A stretch of 64,000 bases of DNA from Epiperipatus broadwayi (GCA_028023455.1 JAQFVV010006272.1:519501-583500); one strand, 5' to 3'; positions 38,781-53,424 are shown, numbered from the stretch's first letter. Notes: generated by a model from the letters alone, not told the origin. Numbers and translations: made by a program.

Positions 38781-41700
38781 ATTTATAACTTCTCTTTTTT
38801 AACTTCATTTTTAAGTTAATATTTTTTACTTACATTTATGCTGATTTGATTTTTTAATAATTTTTATCAGATCGATGTATATTTTAATTCTTTGATTCTA
38901 AATTTAGCGAATTTTATCATTTATATTGTTGTTGTCATTAATAAGTATATTTGGTGCCAAAAATGTTATCAGTTTATTTTTAGTGCTATTTTTTTTATAC
39001 TTTATATATGTAAAACAACATATTTTTATTCTTGCTTTTTATATATAGTTTGCTTTGTTGTTGTTTTTATTATTTATAAATTTTATTTTTATTTATTGTT
39101 CTATTAAAACACAATAATATATATATATTGTTGATGTTTTTGTTGTTCCACATTTTTAATTGGATGTTATTGTTTGTTTGTTAGTAATTGTTGTTATTAA
39201 AATATTTTTGTATTTTAAAACAATTATTTAATTTTTACAATGGCTGTTATTGCATTATAGAAAGATTTATTTAATATCTCCTCTTCTGACTTTTTATATT
39301 AATAATAACAAAGTATTAATTGTTCAGGGGGTTATAAAAAGTTCAAGCAACTGAGGTGACTGAGCTGATCCACAATCCATGGGCTTTGAATTATAGAGTC
39401 AACCACTATTCTGTTTTACCAAATCATGAAGAAAAATCTATAATAATAAAATACTTAATTGTTTAAGAGGTCATGTGATGCTTGAGCGTAGGATGTGACA
39501 GATTGTGCTACTGTATAAGAATCTCCAACTCCAGCTTCCATTATTCTATGGCTGAGCTAGAGATTTATTTAAATGCTCTGTTCTTACTTTATATTTAACT
39601 GTAATAAGTATTGTTAAAAATTCAGTTTAAATTAAAAATTAAGTAAATTAAAATAGTCAATAAATGAGTGTTGAGATTCAAAAACAACAAACAATCGTTA
39701 TTAAAAGATAGATTAATTTTGTAATATAAAACTATTATGAATGTTGTTTTTTTAAATCAATGAATATATTAATTTTATATAAAATTAATATTGATATGAT
39801 TTTAAATAAATTACCTTTTAATAATAGCTATTATATTGGGGATTTAAAAACACATAGCAAATAATTGTTGTTGTTTTTTTAAAATCTAACTTATATAATC
39901 TTCTAGCCGTCACTTATCTACTTCTTTGAACTGTGAATATTATTCATATTTTATTAATAATAACATCTTACTTATTTATTGGCTAATGTCAAGAATGAAA
40001 CTAAGAATTTTGTACATAATTAATAAAAAAAAAAGTAAGATTTATTTTTCCAACTCAATTAATCTTCTAATTTTGGAGAGCAAATACGCATATAGCTATC
40101 CTTAGCTGGAGATTATAAAGCTTTACAATAGTTGAATGATATAAAAACGTTATAAAAAAAACTGGCAATCTAAATAAAGTATTACTCCAAGAAAAAGTGT
40201 AATGTTGACAAATGAAGATATGTGATTTTTAATGTTTACTCACCTATCACTAAAGTCATTGTTTATATATGAATAAGAATGCTTACTGTATCATCTCATC
40301 CAGTGTTTTAATGTTGGGATGCTTAGGTAACAAAATCAGTTAAAGCAAATCTTTACATAATATTTAAAATTTAAACGCTCACAAAAAAATGGATCCAGCT
40401 TTATCCTTTGGACCCAATCAGAATACATATATTTAAAAATCTTGATAAATCGTATTTAGCACATTCAGCTGATATACACCATCTTAAAGCTTGAATCTAG
40501 ATTAATAAATCTTGAAATTTGTTTTCAGGAACAATCAGGTTTAGGATATATACAATAATCAGATATCCAATATAAAAAAATAGTTGTCCACAATGTTGTT
40601 ATAGATATATAATACTTAGTGTAATAATCAATCTAAATAAAATTGAAACAAACAACTGATTATATTTACAATTATTTCATGATCAACCTTGCCAGATTCC
40701 TGATCAATATTTAACCCAATATTCATTCAATTTTTTTATAACTTGACTATATAAAATAATTTTAGTTGAAAGATAAAAGAATTACAAACTTCCACCCTAC
40801 ACAAATTGTTAACATTTTGAGTTATGGCTTTTTATACTATACATCTCTAGAAGATTGTTGGAGAGAGCATTTTTCTACAGTAGTTCTTCTAAGAGTTAGT
40901 TTTATCCTTTTATGTATATGTGTGTGCACATGCATACAGGTGTATCTGTGTGTAAATACATTAAAGCAGTCAACACACTTGAACAATAACAATAACAATC
41001 TCATTCTGTTGTCAAGACAATCTCCTTTTAACAGAAATGTGGACATCCACCTTTATCTATAGTCCATTATATTTATATAAACACTAAAGATTTCAACTTG
41101 ATTAAAGAAAGTGAGAGTATTAATTCAAAGAAGTTTAAATAAATCTCATGAAAAAGACAAATATAATGTGTTCTGAAAGCAGATTAACAATTAATCAATT
41201 ATAACTTTCAAATTTTATTGAAACTATGTATTATTTCGATAATAAAGCTATTAATGCTTACGGTTAGGTAACCTTATAAATATAAATTTATGAGAGCAGT
41301 CAACACTTAATATCAATATCAATAATAATCTCAATATATTATCAAGGGAATCTCCTTTTTCCAATAAAGGTGAATATATGTACATTAAAATGAATATTTT
41401 CATAAATAATTATATAGTATAAAATTGAATGATCTCCTTTGCATAAAAATGGCAACTCCTGACAATAATATAGTTGAACATAAACAACTATAAACATGAA
41501 CAAATGTGAAATATATATTTATATTATATTATAAAATTTGAAAGTCTATAAAGAAAATCATCAAAAATATAGAAAAAGCTATTCTAAACAAAAAATATAA
41601 AAATTTTACTTTTAAAAATAATAGTTTTATATAAAACATTATTAGAAAATATATATTCAAACTTAAAATGGTTAATTTAATTAGGAAATGTTATTTATAA

Positions 41701-42008
41701 TAAAAATAGTAAACTAAATAAAGATGTTTAGTTCAAATGGTTTATATTATTCTAAATGTAAAAATTATTATTTGAGAAAAAAAAGAATATAACTATTTAG
41801 AAATATGTAGCAGGAGATTGTCATATTTTGTACAAAATATTAGAAAATTATTTTTTATTATAAATTCTTTTCCATAATTTATTTTAGAATGGATTAAAAT
41901 ATGAATAAATAAAATCGCATTCTAAACAACAAGTTTTACTAATTTATTTACAAATGTAAAATCAAGCAACGAAATTTTGAAAAATATTTTAGAATATCTA
42001 CATTATTT
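38781..42008. other. Intronic AT-rich DNA, no gene seen
   Basis: Open frames at 38892-39107 and 40766-41062 lack any domain. A short less AT-rich stretch at 39330-39560 is unrecognised. Confidence 0.5.
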
Positions 42009-43133
42009 ATATGTGATGTGATATACTGTAGCTTCTTCTTAAACGAAGTCAAGAATCTCTCAGCAATTATACCAAGAAAAAACTTGTTAGCTATTTAATT
42101 TTACATTCCCCAATTTAATTTTTCCCTATTCTGCTCCATCCCATTTCCACAACATAATCTTTGTCAACTCTACAGCCTTTATATCTAAATCCCCCTTATC
42201 TTTTTCCAAAACCAGCATAAAAACCAATAATCTACTTTCTGTATAATCACTTTTTTCATATTTATTCTTCCATAACTTCATTATATGTGCTCTTTCTGTT
42301 TTCAAGCATTTACATTCAATTAACAAATGCCTAATATTTTCTATTCCTTCCTTACATAATTTACAGACTAAATCACCCATATTTTTCCATTTACATATAT
42401 ATTCTCTTGTTGCTAAAGATCCTGTTCGAACCTTAAACAATAAACTACTTTCCTTACTATTATCATAAATTAACTTACACCTAATATTCTGTTTATTTCT
42501 ATATATAGTTAAAACTCATTTTACTCTCCATACCAGTTCTCCATCTCTCTAACTGCCTATTCTTTATTAATAAATCTATTCTTTTATTCCATTCCTTACC
42601 ACTATAACATTCAACAATTCTCCTAACACAATCATCCCATCTTTTGTACAAATATACAATTACAAATATCCAGTAATGTCCTCTGTTTAAAAGTCTATAC
42701 GCTATTATTGAGATATAGACGTTTAAACAGAGGGCATTACTGGATATTTGTAAATGGAAAAATATGGGTGATTTAGTCTGTAAATTATGTAAGGAAGGAA
42801 TAGAAAATATTAGGTATATGTTAAGTGAATGCAAATGCTTGAAAACAGAAAGGGCACATATAATGAAGTTATGGAAAAATAAATATGAAAAAAGTGATTA
42901 TACAGAAAGTAGATTATTGGTTTTTATGCTGGGTTTGAAAAAAGATAAGGAGGATTTAGATATAAAGGTTGTAGAGTTGACAAAGATTGTGTTGTGGAAA
43001 TGGGATGGAGCAGAATATGGGAAAACTTAGACTGGCGAATGTAAAATTAAGTATATAACAAGTTTTTCTTGGTATAATTGCCGAGAGATTCTTGACTTCG
43101 TTTAAGAAGAAGCTACAGTACATCACATATAAT
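42009..43133. mobile_element. Head-to-head inverted pair of LINE 3' ends
   Basis: The same LINE 3' end is present twice in opposite orientation, with 3' ends outward. On the minus strand, about 42720 down to 42009 encodes RWDDCVRRIVECYSGKEW, then GDLVCKLCKEGIENIRHLL and a tail ending 'cttcttaaacgaagtc'. On the plus strand, 42720-43133 encodes the same CKLCKEGIENIR..KWDGAE block but lacks about 300 bp of the preceding part. The two halves meet near 42695-42725 around 'tttaaacagagg'. CxxC-x8-H-x4-C is the C-terminal zinc motif of a non-LTR RT. No convincing target duplication was found (a 7-bp TTTATAT is too weak). Confidence 0.85.
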
Positions 43134-45949
43134 GGTTTATATATTTGTATGATTATTTCAGTTAATGTTAACGGTAACTTTCTTTTCATATATATATAAT
43201 AAGTGAAATGGAAATAGAACCAAATCTCCGATGTAAATTTCTTCTATTGGCAACCTTAGAAAAAGGAACAAATTGTTGTTATAAATCCCAAGTTAGAACA
43301 TCTATAGTAAAAAATATATTATTCTGAATAAATATTAGTAATTACTTATATTTAACAATGAACTTGCTCTGGCCCATTTAAATATATATTAAAGAAAAAA
43401 GAAAATTACATTTATGAATGTTATAATATGTTGGACTATTTCCATCATTTATCATTAAATGCTTAATGTCTAGAAAAATGTAAACGTTATTTAAACTTTT
43501 TCATATACAAATCGCTGTAAGTAATAACACATAAAGATAACACAGGTTAGTAGATTATATAATGCTTTGAATGGTATTATTATCCACTCTTCTTCAGGTG
43601 TTTCTGCCTGACCAGGATAATGCTAGCATAGAGTTGAATTTACATCTTTAGATTCTTGAATAATACTCAAACCAATTGAGCTATTCTGTTAAAAGAGAAT
43701 TTAATTTTGTTAGTATATTTTATAATTTTTATTTAAATATATATAACTTATAGACTTTTTTAAATTTCTTTAAATTAAATGTTCTTCTAGAAATTTTATG
43801 TAGATAACAAAAGTGACAATTTTATATAACTTATTAGATTATGGTCAAAAGTCAGGAGGAGCTTTAGATATTTGAATCTTTCGGCATATTTTTTATCTTT
43901 AGAAAAAAATAATTTAAAGCATATCTATTCTTTAATATTGCATTCTTGCAATCTTTTTTTTTCTTTGGCAATAAATAAATTCCTTCTAAAAATAGAACTT
44001 AGAAATATATGTCTACTCTAAGAAGTTTTCAGGCAAAATTATAAGCGATGATTTTTTATAATACATTAAATTTTAGGAATTTTAAATCCTGCATATATGT
44101 GGTTGATGTCATTCTTTCCAATTTTAACTAACGTTCATGTGATATTGTTGGAATTTCAAAAATGCTATATATATATATTATATAGAAAGAATTACTAGAA
44201 ATAAATATTTTTTCATAAGCTCTGCTGAAAAAATATGAGTGGGATGAGCTATTGCATGTATATAAAGGCATTGTAAATAGAATTTATAAAAATGTCTTCT
44301 GTGTAAGTCAATGACAAATCTAATGGACAAAAATGATAAATGCCATGAATAATATCCCAACTGAGAAAATAAAAAATAATCTCAGCTTCATAATTTGAAT
44401 AGTATCATTAAACTTGTTAGTTTGATCCTTAAATGTCAATTGACCTTACAAAAAACTGACCTATGATTATTTAAAAAAATATGTAAGAAAATAGTGAAAT
44501 GGTAAAAACTTAAAAAAGAACAATATTCAAGTGAAAATTACTTTTGCATATATAAATCTAAGTGAATGTTTGTTGTGAATAAAGATTTATAGATTTGATC
44601 TATAAAGATGAATTAATAATGTATATAATTTATATATATGCTTTCAATTATTTTGATTGTGTTGCAAGATTTGATGCTGTTATAGAATGAAGACTCTGGA
44701 AGTGAAAATCCACAGATCATGCCTAGATCTGTTATTTTCAAGACTTAAACTTCTTATACATTTTTGAGCAACAAAACTATTTGATTGCTTTACTGGCACT
44801 TTTATTTTGTGTTTCTTAATGTGAGTAACAAAATAATTTGAAAATGCACTAACCTACAAAGTTCCCATAGAAATTTACTTGAGGTTGCATATTGAATCCA
44901 TTTTGAATTAAATTTTAAAAAAGTTAAAAAAATTAATCAGGGTTATATTTCTATGACTAGAATAAGTATACATACATATGAGTGTCAGTGAGAAATACTG
45001 CAAAATATGAAAATGGCTGTTGTCTATTAAAAAATAATATAAATATAAGACAGTGTCTGGGATTCATACATTTATGATTTATAATACCAATGCACTGACA
45101 ATTTGGCTGGATCACCCCTACCCAAGTATGATCCAAATAAAATATTGTTGCAATAGTGCTATGAATCATAGATAGATGAACCCAGTTAATTTGTCATTTA
45201 TATCTTTTGCCATAATAACCTTTATTTTAATATAAAATGGAGCTGCAAATTATGCATTATTTTATTCTAAATCTCCTATGCATGCAATGTAATAGCTCAT
45301 ATTTTGTTGATAAACTTTAGTTAGAATACAATAAACATTGTGTATTAAACTGTAAATGTACAGTACTTTTCAAACAAACATATAAATAACACAGACATTT
45401 TTATATCTATAGTATGCATATATAAATTAAGATTATAGTACAAACAATTTTTTTAAAAAAATAATAATATAATTAGTAATAAATTAAGGAGACACATTTA
45501 CATATATTTTATCGAATATGTGATCATTCATATGCTCTGTGAAAATATGAAAATATGGAAAAAAATCTTACTGTGGTGCATTTTTATTCCTTAATTAAAT
45601 AAAATAAATAATAAAATATATGGCTTTTATTGAAGTTAAATACAATCTGGATAATACTATTTTTTTCAATGACTTTTTTCTTACAGAAACATAATAGACT
45701 AGTTTATTCATCAAGAAGCTACAATCTCTCTAATAATTTTAATGTTTTTAAATTATTACTAATTTTAAGTAAATTTAAACATTTTGTAAAACTTTTAGCA
45801 TTGTTCTTAGAAAACATTTTACTACATGGAATATTGAACATCAAATTCAGATAGAAAGAATAATTATATGTGCTTTCAACATAAATTGAAAAAAATCATT
45901 AATGAGCATGATCATTTATAGTTGTTGGTGTAATTTAAAATTTAGTTAC
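43134..45949. other. Intronic AT-rich DNA, no gene seen
   Basis: A slightly GC-richer patch near 43575-43690 and poly-T runs. No coding signal. Confidence 0.5.
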
Positions 45950-45962
45950 AAATTCTAATTTT

Positions 45963-47043
45963 GTAATACTCTATAAATTTTACAAGTGTAGTGTTTAAAT
46001 TGTAACTATAAAGAAGGTAAACAAATCTCCATGCCAGTGCTATTTTTAAACAAGATGATAGCTATAAAGATACTCTTGTTTCAGTCACAATATAAAGTCT
46101 TTAAGAAAATAAAGATGATCACCTTATTTCCGAACTCACATGGTAATTTATGAGCCAATCTTAATTGTCAAGTAGTGAGAGTATGAATATATAAATTATT
46201 CATATTTAATTCATTTCTTAATTTAATATTCTTATTAGCACTTAAGAAATATTAAAAATTTAGTTTGTGCCATATATTAGACAATGTTAAATTATTTAAT
46301 ATTATACATTTTGCAAGCACAGTGTTTAAACTGTAACTATATAGAAGGTAAACAACACCAGTGCCATTTTTTAAACAAGATGATAACTATAATCATACTC
46401 TCACCCCAACCTCAAGATAAAGTCATTAAGGAAATAAAAATGACTGTCTTATTTCCCAACTTACATGGTAATTTATGAGCCAATCTTAAGTGTCTAAAAG
46501 TGAGATCATGAATATATAAATCATTCACCTTAAATCTATTTCTTAATTTAATATTCTTATTAGGACTTATGAAATATTAAAATTTAATTTGTTCCAATAT
46601 TAGACAATGTTAAATTATGTAATACTTTATTGATTTTACAAACGCAGGGTTTAATTAACACCTTGTTTAAAAAAAGCAGTGGTGTGGAGGTTTGTTTACC
46701 TTCTATATAATTCCAATTTAAACACTGTGCTTGTAAATTTTATAGAGTATTACATAATTTAAAATTGTCTAATACTGGCACAAAATAAATTTTAATATTT
46801 CATAAGTGCTAATAAGAATATTAAATTAAGAAATGGATTTAATATAAATAAATGATTTAGATATTCACACTTTCATTTCTAGACACTTAATATTGGCTCA
46901 TAAATTGCCATGTAAGTTTGGAAATAATATTGTTGCTCTTATTTCCTTAAAGATTTTATCTTGTGGCAGAATATCCTTATAGTTATCATCTGGTTTAAAA
47001 AATAGCACTGATGTGGAGGTTGAATTTACATTCTATATAGTTA
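45963..47043. mobile_element. Tandem/inverted repeat array 3, 13-bp TSD
   Basis: Insertion flanked by AAATTCTAATTTT at 45950-45962 and 47044-47056. Direct copies are marked by the block 'gtgtttaaa.tgtaactata' at about 45991 and 46322 (331-bp spacing). A third begins and stops near 46656, where an inverted copy starts and runs to the right end. The left outer end runs about 40 nt beyond the matching point of the right end. The monomer sequence is not obviously related to arrays 1 and 2, yet size, layout and TSD length agree. No ORF; no ribozyme core recognised. Confidence 0.88.
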
Positions 47044-47056
47044 AAATTCTAATTTT

Positions 47057-48257
47057 ATAAATGCGATCTCATAAGGCATAACAAAAAAATGGCTTCTCAG
47101 CTGTTGTAAAATGTATTAAATTTGTGGAATATGTTTTTTTTAAACATTTTTTAATTTTGTTAAAATATAATTGAAGTCATGCACTTTGATTTAGTTTGCT
47201 GCATCATTATATGTATGAATAAGTAAATAATTATTATTTTCCTAATTAATTTATGAATTTTGTTTTTATTTTTATTTTCTTTTGATAGTATATAATCAAT
47301 GTGAATGACAGAACGGAGATGCAATGTTTCCATTGTATTATTTTTAAATAAAAAAGTAAAGTTACTAAACTCAATGTTTAAAATTAATTTATGTATATGC
47401 TTCTCTCCAGATTTTATATGTAATTAGATAGTTAAATACAAAATGATTTTTGACAATTGTGATAAAAAATTATATTTCAAAGCAAAATGATGACAGTTAT
47501 ATTATACTTTTTTTATTGAAACAACTATAAGATTCCTTAAATAAAACACACTGAATGGATAAAGTAAATTGATCTCCATAATAATATCTTAGATTACAAA
47601 AATTTTTTATATAAATTATTTGCAAATTCATTAATTCTATTTTAAATAAACTGAGCTCATTTTTATTTAAGCACCTATTTTAGTTTGGGCCTGTGGCAAT
47701 TGGTTCATCATTACACTTATAGGACAGTCATCTTTCTTTTCATAATATCAATATTTGACAAACCATTCTTTTTTATGTTGTTTATTATCTTTGTTCCATC
47801 ATTTTCTTGTTTTTTCCCTTTTCCCAACTAATTTTAATCTCTTTCTTCAATGATCATAATTACAATTTTTTTCACCTTAAGTACTTGTTTGGTCTCTTGG
47901 TTTTTTTTTTCTAAACTTTATTTCTTACTGATTTTCTTTAATAATTCTTTCTCTTTATGTTAATCTCTTTTTACTTTCATCTCCACATAATATTCTCTAT
48001 ACTAGGCTTTTGTATACAGTATTTTTTTTACCAATATATTATTTCTTAAAACTGAGTTCTATTGGCTGCCTTGTCTTACTAAGAATTTTTTATTGACAAT
48101 AATTGATCTCAAATATTGAAGATTATTTATCTTCATATTGTTTCCGTCAGTGATCAACACATTATTTCATTATGTTGCCAAATATTGTGTCTTTCAAAAT
48201 GGAAATTTAATTCTTATTTGATGGAAGAATTTAATTTATTTAAAGACTAGTTTTAAT
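47057..48257. other. Intronic AT-rich DNA, no gene seen
   Basis: A pyrimidine-rich stretch at 47730-48030. No coding signal. Confidence 0.5.
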
Positions 48258-48265
48258 GTTTAGAT

Positions 48266-50681
48266 TAAAGATGGGAAAACTAAAGCACATGAGCCAGATC
48301 CAGCCTGCCTAGAGTTTCTATCTGTCCTGCCATAGATTTTAAAACAATAGTATAGAAATTTTCAATTTCGATGTTTTAAAAAAATTCATTTAAGGGCATG
48401 TTCCATTTTTTGCATATGTGAAAATTTCCATAGAAATTTGAACATTTTTTGCATATGCAAAATACTGTTGTGAGAATTTATATAGAAATTGATTTAAAAA
48501 CTTTTACATGTCCAAAAAATGGAACTCATCCTAATAAATATGCATAAAATTATTAAAATATACTTTTGCTTTTATGTTTAAATTCAAAAACAAAAATAGA
48601 AACAAGATTTTGAAAAAAAAAAAAAAATTGAATTTACCACTTATTAGTTTATAATAATGATAACAGAGGCTCTACTACTTGTCACATGACCACATCAAAT
48701 AACAATAATCAGTTCAGTAATGTGTGCAATGCAGAAACCTAACATCGAATGGAAAGTTGGTAAACAGACCAATGCATTCCAATTTCATAAATGGTATCAT
48801 AGTCATGAAATTAATAAAAAGTAGTATTGTTGTTGGTGCTTGTGAATTTTATTGTGAATATTTGTAAAATATTTCAATCCCAAAATGTTTACTAAAAATG
48901 TAAATTTGATTCAGAGTGCTGTGTTTTCAAAGATGAATGGACCTGGAAGTATTTTTTCACAGTTGTAAAGTATCATCTGCAATTTCTAAACAAAAAATTC
49001 CAATTATGAAACAATGTCCGAATATGAAAGAAAATGAAAAGCAGAAAACCTTCCCAAAAAATTGTCAGGTTACCAAAAATTTTAGTAGTTTTCAAAAAGC
49101 AGCTACACATACAAGTTATATTGTATCAGGCAATATTGCTAAAAGTAATAAGACTCTCTGAGATGGAGAATTTGTTAAACATTGTATGTTCTAAGTTTGT
49201 GATGTTTGATGTCCTGATATGAAAAAAGATTTTGAAACTGTAAGTTTATCTCAAAAACTGTGACTTCTAGAGTCAAAGCCATAAATAAAAATCTGACATC
49301 ACAGTTGGAGTTAAATTTTTTCGTTTAAATTCTGCTCCAATACTATGAATGGAAAGCACTGATATAAATGATACTGATCAGTTAGTATTATTTACAAAAG
49401 ATGTTGATAAAAATATTTCTATTACTGAGGAATCGGCATGCATGTGATTGTTAAAGGGAACAACAGGGTCCAATATTTTTCATGAATTTCTGGAAGGGCT
49501 TTCAATTTTGAAAGTATCCATAACAAATATATGTAATATTATGACCAATCCATAATAAACATATGTAATATTATGACCAATAGAGCACAAAGTATGACAG
49601 GGTAAAATCTGGATTTGTTGAGAAATTTAATCAAACAAATACTCTGGGAATAATGCTATCTTTCTACATTGTGTTATGCATTAAGATACCTTGAATATAA
49701 AACCTGTCCTTGATGTAATCATGAAGCCTATAAATATTATTTGAACTTGTAGGCTTACAGAGAATTTTGGGATTTTGTGATGTATTACATGAAAGGTGGC
49801 TTAGTGCACAATGCATCTTTGAATGAGTTTGACAGCTGAAAGATGAGATAGTGTCATTATTCCATGAGAAACAGTGGTCTGTAAAGTGTGAAATGTTGGA
49901 ATATACAGCATGAGCTTTGGACTTTTGCATTTTTCACAGATTATCTCTGTCACATGAACAAGTTGAATGTCAAAATGCAAGGAAAAACCAATTTATCAAT
50001 GATATCTGGGGCCATCTCAGAGGTTTTAAACTACAACTTGTTCTGTTTCCTAATCACCTAGCTAAGAACAACTTGTCTCACTTCCCAAGATGAAAATCAA
50101 TAGCCCCAGTAAGCTTAAGAGTTATGAAGATGGCCTGAGAAATTTTCTTCTTGATTTTAAATGAAGACTTCAGTGCCACTGAAAAGGACTTGCATATTTT
50201 CAGCATGGCTTTAAATGTGGGGTGTGAAATAGTGAGGCTGGACTTGAAGCCTTAATTAATTGAATTTCAATTTAACAATCACCTCAAACAGTTGTTTCTC
50301 AATCCCAAAATTAGAGTTCTACAAGTCTTTGTCAAAATCAAGTTTTCCAAATCTGCTATCTCATGCCCAGAAAGTTGGCACTATGTTGCTTCATCCTATA
50401 TATGTGAACAGGTATTTTCTACAATGAAACTTTGAAAGAGTTGTATTGTAAACAGACTGTCAGATAAGAATTTAACTTCAATTCTCAGAATTAGTACATC
50501 CCAGCTCAAACTAGATTATGAAGAACTTTTAGAAATGCAATCACAGCTTCATTCATCACATTAGTATTAAAGAATTTTCAAAATATACTATTTTTTGTCT
50601 TTATTGCATTTTATAATAAATTATATTGGCCTGGCAAATTTTTTTTTTTGGCTCACTTCTAAAAATGTTTGTCCATCACTG
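48266..50681 (+). mobile_element. Decayed hAT DNA transposon with 8-bp TSD
   Basis: The element is flanked by the 8-bp direct repeat GTTTAGAT at 48258-48265 and 50682-50689, the TSD size of hAT elements. Imperfect terminal inverted repeats are visible: left TAAAGATGGGAAAACTA, right (reverse complement) CAGTGATGGACAAACAT. Both are followed by a 'gagcc' block. Inside lies a broken transposase of the type domesticated in vertebrate ZBED and GTF2IRD2 proteins. Length is 2,416 bp, with the whole body retained though decayed. Confidence 0.88.
48937..50565 (+). pseudogene. hAT transposase remnant (ZBED/GTF2IRD2-like)
   Basis: Fragments in shifting frames follow the order of a hAT transposase. KAATHTSYIVSGNIAKSNKT and then DGEFVKHCM lie near 49099-49185. 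The RNase H-fold entry ESTDINDTDQLVLFTKDV follows near 49353-49405 (canonical DESTD now begins MESTD). Next are GTTGSNIFHEFLEGLSILKV, and finally the C-terminal dimerisation region CEQVFSTMKL and NRLSDKNLTSILRISTSQ near 50408-50500. Many stops and frameshifts; inactive. The BED zinc finger at the N-terminus was not identified. Confidence 0.85.
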
Positions 50682-50689
50682 GTTTAGAT

Positions 50690-53424
50690 GGATCAATTTT
50701 TAACATCTTCTCAAATTATCACACAATATTTCAATGGCTGCATTAAAAGCTAAATTACTAATTAGAATCTAATGTTTATTTTACAAGTTTTATTTCTTTT
50801 CAGAGAGTTTCTTAAATTGACAATATAATCCTGTTCATTAAGAATGAGAATACAGTTTTAAAAGTTTTAATACTATTTTTCTCTTACAATCTAGCAAATG
50901 TTCATGGTAAAAATAATGTAATTTTCTTGCATAAAAATAGAGTTGTATTAATTTTGTTATAACAAATTTACCTTGATTAATCTATATTGTCTATTCATGC
51001 ATATTACCATAATACTGTTTGAATAAGTAAATAGTGTATATCATTTATAGATAAATTAGTCTGTTTATAATTATATTTTACAAATTAATGTCAAAGTAAT
51101 AATGCACTATCAATGTCAAAGATCAAATGAGTTATGATCCTTATTTTTATGATAATCATTATGGGAACCATTAGATGTTTTTAAAATAATAGATTAAAAT
51201 ATTTTGATAATCCCTATGATGGGTGTATGCATAAAATTGTGTAAGAATGAATATATATATATACTTTATAAAGAGCCCAATGCAAAGCAAACATCTCTTT
51301 AAAAGTCTTTCATAGACAAAATAAGTCATTACTTATCAGGCTTGACAATTGTCAGATGATGAAGACTTGATTTGCTTTCTATTATGTTTTACTCTCTGAA
51401 TTAGAATTATCTACATAGCCATTGATCAACCATAATTCAATTGTTATTTGAAATAACCATAAAATAAAAACCCTAAATTTGATAGAACTCAATGAAAAAT
51501 TCAAGTTTTTTAGACCGATTCAAATCTAGATCGCGACTGCTGCGATTGTAATAAAAAATATTACAATAAAAAATGGATATATGTGTATGCTATAAAAAAG
51601 TAAAACCCATACAGTCATTAAATACTGAGTGCATTCTCAAGAATATAAATTCTATAGTACTTTATCCATCTTAGTATTTTTTTCCATGCATTCTTTTACG
51701 ATAATGATGGACACACATTGCATACATGTTATTATAGTATATCTGCCATTGTTTTCTCTTATACTTACACAGAGTTGTTAATAACTTTATCATCATTTAG
51801 ATAAATTTTAAGCTATAGTAATAGTAAAACGAGAAAGAAAAATATGTTTATGGACTTTTTGGAATCACTGTTGCAAATATTTTATCATATAAATAATCTT
51901 TACTTTTATTGACAAAAGTATATAAACTCAAATGGTTCTTATTTCAGTTTGATCATATTTATTGTCAATACATTTATTGATTTTTTAAATTGAAATTTCA
52001 GATTGACTATTAATTTCTTAGCAATCCAATATTTAAACTTTATAGATTTATATAATCAATTTGACTTCGACACCCCAAGGATTTAACCAATTTTGTGCTT
52101 TTTGATTTATGATTGTTTTTTTTTCTTCATTATGTTGCAAACTTGAGAGTTATTGGCAACAATTTCAAAAAATGTATCATTTTTAAATTTAGTTTTATCA
52201 TTCTTTGTTAATTTTAATAAACCTTTTAAATTAAACAGAAAGCAGTAAAAGCCATTTTGCTTTCCTTTTTTTTAAAAAAATAGATTTTGATGATTTATGG
52301 GGTTATAAAATCCTCCATTTTATATAATTTTCTAATATAATACTGACAAATTTCTTTTCCAATGATCAAACTTTGTTCTCCCTTGCTAAAAATAGCAAAT
52401 AGGTTTTTATATATATGTCAAAATTTTATAGCAATGTAGAAAAAAATAATTTAAAAAATATAAAATTATTTTTAAGTGTTATTTATTTAATAATATATAA
52501 TTCCTCCATTGCTCAATTATTGTGTTATAGTCTTAGCTGACGGGCATTGTCAACGCAGAATAGACAGTAGTTGTTTTTATCAGTTTATATATATATATAT
52601 ATGCGAAGTGTAAAGTTCTAAAATCATGTCTTTTGATTACAGTGAGTATATCCTACTGTTGAGTTTTCAATATCATCATGTAAAATTTTAATATATACAA
52701 ACACGCCAAATTTTCAAATAGGTATCTATATTCAAAGTATACTACTTTATTTTTCTTTTAAAATTAATCATTAAGCAAAAATAAGACATTGTTTTAAAAA
52801 GTAGACTTTGTAAATTTGTTTGAAAATCGAAATTCATGAAACTATATATACTTTACAAATATTCCACAAATGATGTTTACTATTAAGTTATCTTTACAAT
52901 TGAACAAAATGCTATAGCATACCTATTACAACTGGCCCAGGACTTTGATTTACCATCTGTTGTAGATCAAACTTGCTAATGCGGATTATTAATTAATCAT
53001 ATTTTTAATTTTCTAATGACATTAAGATATTTATTTTGTATGTTGCTGTGTGTTTGACTATATTCCCACTATTAATTATATACATAATATTCATTCAGGT
53101 TTAATATAACTAATTATTGTTCAGCACATTCAAAATTGCAAATAAGTAATAAGTGGTATATGTATATAAAGTTAGCTGATATTTTCAACATTGTGGATTT
53201 AAATCTTATCAAATAGTAATGAAGAGCTCTGCAATCTTTAAAATCTCTAGACTTACTTTGGTTTTTTTTATAGTCTAATGGCGTTTCTTATACAGGATAG
53301 TTGGTATTCTTTTGATTTTGTAGTCTTTTGCTATATTTTCAGAGTGTAATCATAAGCAATAATAGTTTCTGTTTTGTTTTCTCTATTCTTTCTTTTTATG
53401 TTTTTTTATTATTCTCATAGGGCT
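50690..53424. other. Intronic AT-rich DNA, no gene seen
   Basis: (TA)n near 51250 and 52585. No coding signal or recognised repeat. Confidence 0.5.

Noticed and set aside
42499-42834. Minus-strand open frame as one protein
   Set aside because: It crosses the junction of the two inverted LINE halves and mixes coding with antisense sequence.
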